Shown in pieces: positions 9,793 through 18,908 of a DNA stretch of 64,000 nt (its first letter is position 1; every line of letters begins with the position of its first letter). The position numbers and the translations under genes were made by a program. Source of the stretch: Isoetes taiwanensis (Eukaryota; Streptophyta; Lycopodiopsida; Isoetales; Isoetaceae); assembly GCA_021234155.1 (NCBI GenBank), contig JAJEKV010000307.1, forward strand, positions 124,001-188,000, read 5' to 3'. The notes below the pieces were generated by a model. That model made no database searches, had not been told where the DNA came from, and was given only the letters and a program-made list of their open reading frames with translations.

Positions 9793-10480
9793 CTAAAAAG
9801 TGGAAAATCTAAGAGCTTCTATTTTTCCAGCAGCTTTGACTGAGAACCCCAATCCATTAGCACGACGATCAATATTTTTCTCTAAAGCCCAGACCTCTAA
9901 ACACTTCTTGGCATTGAGTCCAATACTAGATATCATCTCAAAATCAATCAATATCTCATGGAAAGACTGAAAGCTTCCATCGTCATACCCGAGGAACATA
10001 AAGGTGTCATTCGCATATTGCATAATTGTAAGTTTTTCCTCTTAACCTAGCAAAACCAAGCCATTGACGCCTCCTTCTGGAACTTTGAGGTTAACTATCT
10101 CTGTGAGAAGGTGCGCCCATAATTAGAAAGAGGTAAGGAGCAAGTGGGCAACCTTGCCTTATACCTTTACTAAGATTAAAAAAAAAGGACCAAAAGTCTC
10201 TCCATTTACCAAGACTGATGTTGAGGTAAGTTTATGCATTCTCATTGAGACATCGATAAACTACTTATGGAATTCCGTATGACTCATTATTTCTCGCAGA
10301 CTATCCCATCTAAGAGAGTCAAAGGCCTTTCTAAGGGCCAAGAACCTTACCAGAAGCCAAAGAGCATAATATTATATATACTTCTCCAGTTGATGTAGTA
10401 GAGTCTGATTGTCATCTGTAGTAATCTTCTCAGTTCAATCAATATTAGTCAACCACTAAGAAATTTGAGATTCATACAAG
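9793..10480 (-). pseudogene. LINE reverse transcriptase fragment
   Basis: In reverse orientation the sequence encodes ARKAFDSLRWDSLREIMSH, then after several stops MQYANDTFMFLGYDDGSFQS and LNAKKCLEVW. These correspond to the non-LTR RT motifs KAFDSxxW and QYADDT, with the catalytic YADD changed to YAND, followed by GLxxNxxKC. It is heavily mutated and abuts the truncated end of the gypsy element. Confidence 0.75.
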
Positions 10481-10599
10481 GACAGAAGAGGATCTTCTTT
10501 GAATTTAGCTTGGAAGCTCTCCCTTACAAATGTTTTGATACTCTAGATCAACAAGTCTATTTTGGCGAGTATCCTTCATTAATCTGATACTATTTTCTG

Positions 10600-12046
10600 T
10601 TAGTCTAGCACTGGCGTCGTCAAGGGGTGTCGAAACAACGCGTCCGTTTTCTGGGCTTGTATGATATCTCAAAAGCATATTCTTCCAAGAACTCTATCCA
10701 TCTCCACTGCCTCAAATTGAGGTGTGGTTGCTTAAATATATACTGGTGGTCGGTATCTAACTAAACCTTCGTCCCAGCAAATAATGCCTCTATACCTTTA
10801 AAGCTCTTACTATTTCTAGAATTGGCTATGCATTGAATAGCGTGTTTCGACATCGTTCGTCTTACGAGGGTCGTAAGCAACTACTCGTTCTTCTTGCATC
10901 AAGATCGTGCCGGTTGCAATATGACTTGCATCTGTCACTACCAATGTATCCTTTTCTAGATCTGGGGGGGTGAGCACTGGTGCCGTCGTCCAGACTTCCT
11001 TGAGCTTGTCGAAGCTTTCATGAACTTTGCATTCCCAATGATCCTTCCAATCCTTGATCTTCTACAATTTGGTGAGGTCTGTGAGCAGTGCCGCGACTTT
11101 GGAGAAGTCCTTCACGAACTTTCTATAGTGGCCGACTAGACCAAGGAAGCTCCTTACGTCGTGGATGTTCTTTGGGGTCAGTCATTCTACTAATCCTTGG
11201 ATCTTTGCCACGGTCGATTGAAATACCTTCCAGTGAAATGATTATATCCCAAATACTCGACTCTGCATGTTGCAAAATGGCACTTAGTCAACTTAGCATA
11301 GAGTTTATGCCATCTCAACTTTCCAAGAACTTTCCTCAAATGTAGGACATGCTCATCCAAGGTTCTACTGTAGACAAAGATGTCGTCGAAGAAGACAATC
11401 ACAAAGTCGTCGAGGAACTCACAAAACATATCATTCATAAGTCTCATGAATGTTGTTGAAGCATTGATCAATCCAAAAGGCATGACCGTGAATTTATAAT
11501 GTCTATATCTTGTCCTAAAAGCCGTCTTATGGACATCTTCCTCATTGGTCTGAATTTGATGATAACCTGACCTTAAATCGATTTTGGAGAAGAACTTTGC
11601 TCCTTGGAGTTGGTCCATGAGGTCATCCACTCTAGATAAGGCATACCTATTCTTAATGGTGTACTTATTCAATTGACGATAGTCAATGCACATCCATAGG
11701 CTCTTATCTTTCTTCTTTACAAATAAGATGGGTGCTTCAATTGACGATAGTCAATGCACATTCGTAGGCTCTTATCTTTCTTCTTAACAAATAAGATGGG
11801 GGCTCCGAAGGGAGAGACACTAGGTCTAATGGAACCTAGGTCTAAGAGCTCTTGGAGTTGTTTCTTTAACTCTGACAATTCAGGGGTGTTCATCATGTAT
11901 GGCGCCTTACTTGTCGGCTTAGTGCCCCGTTCAAGTGCAATCTCACACTCTACTCCTCTATAAGGCGAAAGTTTTCTAAGTTCCTCTAGAAACAACTCAT
12001 GGAACTCCTTAATAAGCCTTGCAGCTTGCTTGGGCAGCTTACTCAA
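10600..12046 (-). pseudogene. gypsy pol: reverse transcriptase and RNase H
   Basis: Visible RT motifs, in order, are [73 protein letters not shown] and GYNHFTG (a degraded LGHxI). FFDD stands where gypsy RTs have Y/FxDD. RNase H follows at about 11060-10700 as VTDASHIATG..LMQEERVVAY. A 68-bp tandem duplication at 11669-11804 repeats the CIDYRQL codons and shifts the frame, and several further stops occur in RNase H. In an intact element this enzyme would copy the RNA into DNA; this copy cannot. Confidence 0.9.
11669..11804. repeat. 68-bp tandem duplication inside RT
   Basis: TCAATTGACGATAGTCAATG starts at 11669 and again at 11737, and the two copies differ at only a few sites. It disrupts the RT reading frame. 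Confidence 0.95.
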
Positions 12047-12207
12047 GGTCTCATACCAATTCCAACTTGAAGATATAAGCTATTGCATCTCTCTTTATGC
12101 ATAGCCTCCTCTTAATGCACTCATCGCATTTCTCCTTTGGTATGGACTCCAATATCTACTTCATCAAGGTCACTTGCTTCTTTCCTTCCTACTTGCTATA
12201 GCCCCCA

Positions 12208-12900
12208 CTACTGTAGTTGCTCTTTGCTGCCTGGGCTAGCTGGTCTCGGACTATAAGTTCCTGCATTCTTAGCCTTGTCATAACCTTGTTTTTGAGCTGG
12301 AATTATTGGTGTTGTCGGGGCTTCTAAGCTATGTGCCTTATCTTCCACCTCGGCCACAGAGCACGAGTTTATTGCTCGCATGAGCTTCTTGATGTTCTCA
12401 TTGAGTCCCTCAATGTAACCTTCTGTTAATCGCTTCTCGCCAATTTTCAGCACATAGAGCTATAAGCGCGTGACCTTTACCGTGTAGGATGTGAGTGACT
12501 TGTTTCCCTGCTCTAGCCTATAGAAAGCATGCATCATCTGGCACATGTGGGACCTTGGCACATAATGAAGTTTGAAGGCTTTCACAAACTTCTTGAATCT
12601 GCAATTGTTACGGCTCAAGCCGTGAGCATGAGAGTACCCTTTCCATAATATGCGGGTGGCACCATTAAGGTTTGCAGTAGCTACTCTTCTTTTGTCGTTG
12701 TCCTTCATCCCATAAGCATTGCCATACTCTTTCATCTCATTGAGCTATGCCTCTACCTTCATGCCCGACCTTTTTGTGCCTTCCGAACTGTTCCAATTTT
12801 TTAGCCTTCCCATATATTGCTCATGCTTGAGTCCACTTTCTTACGATAATCCACTCCTATATCAGCCTTGGCCTTAGCCCGAGTCCTAGATTGCCTATTA
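12208..12900 (-). pseudogene. gypsy gag remnant
   Basis: Reverse-strand frames include NLNGATRILWKGY, FKKFVKAFKLHYVP, MMHAFYRLEQGNKSLTSYT and, after a break, a segment with KLMRAINSCSVAEVEDKAHS. The W..F...F...YVP..H..Q....F..L.QG..S...Y pattern is typical of the retrotransposon gag capsid domain. A protease domain between gag and RT was not seen. Confidence 0.75.
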
Positions 12901-14568
12901 GCAGATGGGGCTACCGCTCTTAACTCCTTCTAACTCAGCTTCCTCTTCATCCTCTGTTTCGATTCCTCCTCTGACTTTGATGATTCAGAGCTATCTTCCA
13001 AGCTAGGTGACTTATGGTGCCTCCTCTTCTTTTCTTTCTCTTTGCCTTTTGCGGGGGGGTGGCACAGGCTGATTCACCTCATTGCTTTACTTCGGTGTTC
13101 ACATTCCTTGGAGGTGGTGGAGGAACTCCTATTGTGAGGATTTGCCATAGCTCTTGGATATCCGACCTTAGCTGGGTCATTTCTTGTTGGGACTCTGCCT
13201 GACGGGGTCTAGAAATAAAATTCTTGGGTGCCAATCCACTCCTTGAGATTGGTTAATGTGTGGCACTCTGATATGCTCGTGCGTCCTTGTTGCATACATT
13301 GCATTATACTAACTTATTGTGAGCTTAATTGTTTGTTTAGTTGTTGTCAATAATGATACCAACAAACATTTATAAAACAAGACCAGCCATAATTTTATTC
13401 CAGATATAATCAATACATAGATAATAGATTGTCAATAATACATCTGAGCGCCGATGATCCAGATGATCTCAAAGAAATTTCTTCACTTAGGTTGTGCCGA
13501 CTCTTCGCCCTAAGTTTCGAAGAATGTCCTTGGAGGAACCTCCATGGATGGCTGACACTAGGTCTTCAACTCTTCTATATGTCGTGTGTGCCGCTGTCAC
13601 TGCTAATCTTTCTTGGCAGAGATGTGGAACCGCGAGGTCGAAGATGTTGAGGGCCATGGACCTCTTCACTAACATTACGTGGTCGAACCCGTCGGCCAGC
13701 CTTGCATGTCTCCTGAAACTTGTGAGTGTCGCCCATCCCTATTGGAGCAGCCATTTTTAGTGTCTGCTAATCCTGATTGAAGCGCTCCAATTCTCGATCT
13801 GCAATCTTTCGTTCCTCTTGGGGATCTACGTCGATGAAGTCTTCGACTTCGTCACTCCGTTCTTCCTCTAGGACATCTCCATATTCCAAAAGCATTTGTC
13901 ATTCACCCCTGGAAGCTAAAGGATCAGCGTTGATTGGTTGTATGGATGGTTCACCTACATTATTCTGGGCTCTATTAGATAAAGCCTTGTCAATGTTGGG
14001 AACATGACTCAGAGCTGCCTGGAGGGAGTGCTTTGGTACAAAATATCATATGCAAGGGGGCAGTTGACATAGACTGGAACCTACTTTTTGTTGGAATTCT
14101 AGCAAAATAGGCTAGTAGAAGGGGTTTGCAGCTAAGGTTGCTTGGACATCAAGTTCCAGATTATAGACTAGGTTGACGTCTACCTGGAATATGTGAGCTG
14201 ATGCGTTGTACTTTTCGATGAAGAAGCTGGTGGCTATGTTGATCTAGCAGCTAGGGTTACGAAATGATGAGTGAAGCGCCCTGGGACTTGAAAAATTAGC
14301 TTGAGAACTAAGAGCAAACTTGTGAGGATGTATGCGTGGGGAACCATATGGCATTTCTAGGCTAATTAGATGTCATAAACATGTTCTAAATAATCTAAGG
14401 TTTCTAATACAATAAATTACCGGTCATTTGGAGTTGTCTAGCTCAAGTTACCAAAATGAAGCCAAAATGAGAAAGTAAGGGCACAACCTATTCTGCTCCT
14501 CCTACTTAGCCTAGATACCCACTTTATTTCTAAAATTTCATCATCAAACTTATGAAATCATGTCAATT
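12901..14568 (-). other. degraded region between gag and the H3-like ORF
   Basis: On the minus strand there are short gag-like frames interrupted by many stops. One example near 14230-14100 is ATSFFIEKYNASAHIFQVDV; others are acidic stretches near 13870. No domain could be named. Confidence 0.45.
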
Positions 14569-14637
14569 GCTCTAGAGTTGCGGGAGGAGGCATTTTGGCC
14601 TCCCTAAAAGTGGTCCTAGCGCAATTCTGATGCAATT
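14569..14637. repeat. CTCTAGAGTTGC repeat, copy downstream of the H3-like ORF
   Basis: This is one of three copies of a roughly 65-bp block (the others are at 16092 and 16290) sharing GCTCTAGAGTTG, GGAGGCATTTTGG and AAAAGTGG.CCT..CGCAA. Confidence 0.85.
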
Positions 14638-14967
14638 TCTAGTCGTGTCGATTTCTCCTTTGATTTTTCGATCTTTTGGATCTACCACCAATTTGACAGT
14701 GATGAAGATAAATCCTCTAGATGATCCGAATATCTTAATCTTCCTCTTCTAGACACTCTGTTTTCCCGTGCAAATGCTTCTCTAGCTTTTTTTATTTCAT
14801 CACGAGCCTTTTCATATAATTAATGCCATTGCAATTAAAACAAATTACAAAGTGATGTATCACACAAAATAAGACAATTACATACCTAAATTTAGACTTC
14901 ATATTTACAAAAGGTCTTTTATACAAAGATCAAAATTTTATACACAGTTTACAAAATTGGTTTATAC

Positions 14968-15868
14968 TTAATATCTAGCTTCATTTAACGTGTCAACTGC
15001 ATGTCTCTTGGCATGCATGTGACCATCTTGCATGTAAGGCGCGTGCTAAGGTGTCCTTGAAGTGCTGGACGATCTCCATTTCGGCTGCCTCCTCTAGTGC
15101 CAGCAACATATCATTGGTCACCCGCTTCTTCTTGTTGAACTCGGCCAGGATCTCCTCAACAAATCTTGCAACTGCATTCGCGAGATGAGAAAGCACTAGC
15201 TTCGTTGGTAATGTCGAATCTCCTTCAAAGCTCGGGAGTATGACGAGTTCCTCCCATGCTTTGCCGGCTTCCTAGGTGGCTCCGGCCCTCGGGTGGCTCT
15301 TCCAGGGCATTTTCTCTGGTGTACCACGACTTATAAGTGTTTTAGCACTTCTTATAAGCGACGTACATCTCCTGTACTGCTCGTGTGTCACAATCTTCTT
15401 CTTATATACATTGTCTTCATTCATGATGTAGGCACCCTTAAATTTCTTGCCTCCCTTCTTCCTCTCCGGCTCGGGCCATGCTGGATAAGTTGGTGGTACT
15501 GGCAACTCCCCTTCTTCTGCTCGCTCTTCTTCAGGATCTCTAGCAGGTACGGGTTTCTTGGGCGTTCCAGAAAGAAGGTCTCTCTGCAGCTTGTACATGT
15601 TATCCAACTTGGAGTAAGTCGAGTCGGATGACGAGGGTGGGCCGTTTTCCAGGTTTCGCTCCACTACGACGATGTTGCCCTGGTCTTGGTTCTCTTCATC
15701 TTCTTGCGGGGCTGATGCATGTTCGATCTCCTCCTCCACCTCTATTTTTGTCTCCTCATCTTCATTTATGTCTCGAACCTCCTTGGCTTTTTGCTTCATG
15801 ACACGGACTTGGGTGCTCTCCTGTTGCTTGTTCAAAGGCATTCTGTTGGTCTGTTTGGTGCGGGCCAT
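14968..15868 (-). pseudogene. histone H3-like ORF of the gypsy element
   Basis: The ATG at 15868 starts MARTKQTNRMPLNK. ARTKQT equals residues 1-6 of histone H3. A linker of roughly 150 residues follows that is acidic (DINEDEETKIEVEEEIEH) and then Pro/Lys-rich. One in-frame TAG (15274-15272) precedes the C-terminal part, where RFVEEILAEFNKKKRV and LALEEAAEMEIVQHFKDT and ALHAR align without gaps to the H3 stretch RLVREIAQDFK..LR..ALQEAAEAYLVGLFEDT..AIHAK (about 18 of 52 identical by eye). That covers the alpha1 end, L1, alpha2 and L2 of the histone fold. The frame ends at 14993. One base over, HAKRHAVDTLNEARY (15015-14971) looks like the missing H3 end, so a small frameshift is likely. It is in sense with, and upstream of, gag/pol. 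Confidence 0.7.
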
Positions 15869-16091
15869 ATCAAACGAAACTGGATTTTGACATCGGACAC
15901 CAAAAAATTGGCTAGGAGGTGGGAGCAAGACAAGGAAAAATAATGAAACCCTAATTTTAGAAGGTGATATCTCTATTTACAGGCTTGGCAAAGGTTCCCT
16001 ATGGTAATTTCCATATTATCTAAAGTTTTCCCATAAATGGGGTATCTTTGTCTTAAATATTATATTTGTTAAAAGGTGTTATGCTATTTTT

Positions 16092-16160
16092 ACTCTAGAG
16101 TTGTGCCAGGAGGCATTTTGGGCTCTCCAAAAGTGGCTCTGGCGCAAGTCTGGAGTAATT
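16092..16160. repeat. CTCTAGAGTTGC repeat, first copy upstream of the H3-like ORF
   Basis: Same block as 14569-14637: ACTCTAGAGTTGTGCCAGGA, then GGCATTTTGGG, AAAAGTGGCTCTGGCGCAA. Confidence 0.85.
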
Positions 16161-16289
16161 GGCCCTAATTTCCAAGTCCCTTAGATATTTTAAAATTTCA
16201 AATATGTTATCCTAGCTAAGTTCATGTTTTTAAGCTCGATTCCACTATTAGTTTTTCATTTTGGAGTCATTAAGGGTCTAAAAAAGGGC

Positions 16290-16361
16290 TTTGCTCTAGA
16301 ATTGCACCTGGGGGCATTTTCGGGTTGCCAAAAGTGGCTCTGGCGCAACTCTAGAGCAATG
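16290..16361. repeat. CTCTAGAGTTGC repeat, hairpin copy near the PBS
   Basis: The best-preserved copy is an inverted repeat: GCTCTAGAATTGC (16293-16305) faces GCAACTCTAGAGC (16345-16357), with AAAAGTGGCTCTGG in the loop. It lies between the PBS and the H3-like ORF, in the leader RNA of the element, where dimerisation or packaging hairpins would be expected. Confidence 0.85.
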
Positions 16362-16508
16362 GTCCAATTTGGCCAAGAAAAAAGTTTATCTTCCTCAAAA
16401 ATTCTATTCAATTTCCTTCCAACTATTTAACCGTTATCTAACTACTTATTCTAGGGATTATCACTTTTTACAATTCCAGTGCTCTAATCTTGGTCTACCA
16501 AAATCATT

Positions 16509-16519
16509 GCTCTGATACA
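16509..16519 (-). other. primer-binding site (tRNA-Met type)
   Basis: On the minus strand TTGTATCAGAGC begins directly after the LTR end. It matches 11 of 12 bases of the TGGTATCAGAGC PBS, complementary to initiator tRNA-Met, that plant LTR elements commonly use. Confidence 0.8.
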
Positions 16520-16521
16520 AT

Positions 16522-18180
16522 TGTGACGTCCCCCTAACCTATACGATGCTCCCATCGTATAAGCTATGGAGATCCCCTCCTACCAGCCCTACAGATTAAC
16601 AAGAGGTTGTTTATGCATCATCAGCTATTGGTGGTGCTCCAGAGTTGATGCAGAAGCACGTATCTTCCCCATCTCCCCCGGGGTTTACCTCCCTAGGGAA
16701 GCGTGTAAATGTAAGCACAAACAACATACATCATAATCAATATATATGCTCACCATGAAGGGTGAAGCACCATCAACAGCATAGCATCGTCATCATAGTA
16801 CAACATCACCATAGCATCACATGGAAGTCCTAACCCAAGCTTACACTCTGTGAGGTAGGACTGATGGTTTGGGCCACAAGATAACAGTAGACGGAAGTTG
16901 TAACACACTGGAGTTCGTTGACAATAGAATAATGGCAAGGGTAGTCCACTCCATCCGCCCCTCCTGTGCATACTTTGCAGGTAGATCGAAAAGCTTCGAG
17001 TCTCGACTGTAGCCTACCAAAGATGTAACCCTAATGCTACTCCAAGGTTGCATCTCCCTTGGTCCGATGAGAAGGCTGCTCCTTCTAAGAGGTATCTTGC
17101 CGTAGCAGGCAGCTAGAGAGACGAAGTTGCCCCGCTTGTACTCAACCTAACCTCACTGAGATGACGCATCACCTAGGAGGGGTCAAACCCATACCTTGCC
17201 CTCATGCAGTGACAAGGTATTAGGCCTAGCTTGCTATGGATCCTTGGCAGACAAGCACACCCTGGATCTCTCTGCAATTGGAACAAGTCCCCTATTCTAA
17301 GCTAGTCAAGGCCTTAGACCCACGATCAGGGTGCTCTCTATGCATAGGCCGCATTGTAATGGGAATTACAGAGGTCCAATTATTAGAATCATGCTACACA
17401 TGGCTGTGTTCTTTGGTCAGTAACGTTCTAGGGTTACTGGTCTATGAGCATGTAACACTAAACTGGAGGTGCCCCATAACTTAAATCCTACTGCTAAGCT
17501 AGGATTAACAACCTAAACTATAACCAACATGCTCCACCCAACTCTCCACTGAAACTGCCTGACATAGCGCTCTCCACCAAATACGAAGGTGCTGGGGCAG
17601 CGCCTTAGATATGTGAGCTCTATTCGAGCTTTGAGATTGCCTTCTGCCCTTCAAAGCCCAAAATGACCTTCGAAAGCTCCTCAACCCACTTCTAGCCCAA
17701 AAACCTAAAATGTTTTAGGGTTTATGCTCTCTCCCTTATATAGGCCTTGAAATTGGGGCCTTGGTCTGCGACTGGGCCACTTGGTCCAATGATGCCTTGC
17801 CACATGGCAAGTGGGGCCACTAGCACCTTCATGGCAAATAGTGGTGGGGTGCTCTTCCTTTGACATGTGTCACACATGCAATGGGGCATGTGCCACACAT
17901 GTGGGCTTTAATGACTCGCACTTAACATGTTATATTGGAATAACATGTTGGGTGTTTGCCACTAGGGTGAAATATTATGTGACTCACATAATATATTTAA
18001 GGTTCATTGGTGGTATTATACTATTAGTATAATATACCAATTTCCCTCATGATTTCTATGCACCATCATACCTATAGTATGATTGTGATCTACCCTTGTA
18101 CATGTCATCTTGGTGACGTGTACTATGATGTGGCAGTATAATACACGTATTCTTAGCGTATATTATACTGGAATGTCACA
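16522..18180 (-). repeat. 5' LTR of the gypsy element (1.66 kb)
   Basis: On the minus strand it starts TGTGACATTCC at 18180 and ends GGGGGACGTCACA at 16522, giving the TG..CA ends within a longer TGTGAC/GTCACA inverted repeat. The PBS follows at once. The second LTR is absent, so its length rests on the end motifs alone. Confidence 0.75.
17735..17742 (-). promoter_or_regulatory. TATA box of the LTR promoter
   Basis: On the minus strand the sequence is GGCCTATATAAGGGAGAGAG. TATATAAG in the first third of the LTR is the likely start of element transcription toward lower coordinates. Confidence 0.65.
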
Positions 18181-18908
18181 GCAACCCAAAAACAAAGACT
18201 CTCACTTTACACACAAGAGTACGATGAAGAGATGTCCCAAGGCCGCATGCAATTTCTTGCAACAATGTAACTGTAATGCCAATGTTTTGCATAATCACAT
18301 GTTTAATGGGCCCATCTACTTTTTTGGAATGAGAAATGTTCACCTTGTTAAGAAAGGCGAGTGGTTGTAAAAACGGCAAGTGGTCATGAGTGGCGCATGT
18401 AAAAGAGTGGGCACATGGGCGTTGGTTTGGTGAAATCTTTGAGCAGGGATTTAAAATCAAACTTGCCTAATTTTGTGTTAAACTTCTTCCTTGATATTTG
18501 GATCACTATTAAGAGATACTCCTTACGTCTTAATCAATGATGATCATGAACATGTCAAAGGACATGAAGGTATCATTCCTTGATGTAGCATTACTATAGA
18601 TCATCAATGTCGTCGTTTATAAGGTTAGAAGCCTTTACTACCTAATTCATAGGTACTGTAACTCGAAAGCTGATCCATTCTTAGCATCTCTTTGATATGT
18701 TGACTGCTCTTAAGTTGAAGTCCCCCATAATTTTAGTTTGGCAACTACAAGTGTTGATCTCGTTGGAGAAAATTTCCTTTTGTTAGATTGCGCAAATTAT
18801 ATATTTGCATGTCTGTATATGGTCTAGGATGACCATTAACCTTCTGTGAACTGGTGTTCGCTGTTTTCCTTCATGATCTTATACTACCAAAATATTGTTC
18901 GATCTATC
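18181..18908. other. spacer and PPR 3' flank
   Basis: No gene is supported. This includes the 3' untranslated side of the minus-strand PPR gene, which is A/T-rich. Confidence 0.55.

Larger units (their letters stand above)
10590..18180 (-). mobile_element. Ty3/gypsy LTR retrotransposon, 3'-truncated
   Basis: Read on the minus strand the element has a 5' LTR (18180 to 16522), a primer-binding site (16519-16509), a histone-H3-like ORF (15868-14968), a degraded gag region (about 14000-12208), and reverse transcriptase and RNase H (12046 to about 10600). Integrase and the 3' LTR are missing: the homology stops in or just after RNase H, next to LINE sequence. Several stops, frameshifts and a 68-bp internal duplication make it non-autonomous. 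The unusual part is the H3-like ORF in the leader position. Confidence 0.8.

Noticed and set aside
15272-15928. Start at 15928, giving an N-terminal extension before MARTKQT
   Set aside because: The ATG at 15868 places ARTKQT exactly at the N-terminus as in H3; the extra 20 residues look non-conserved.
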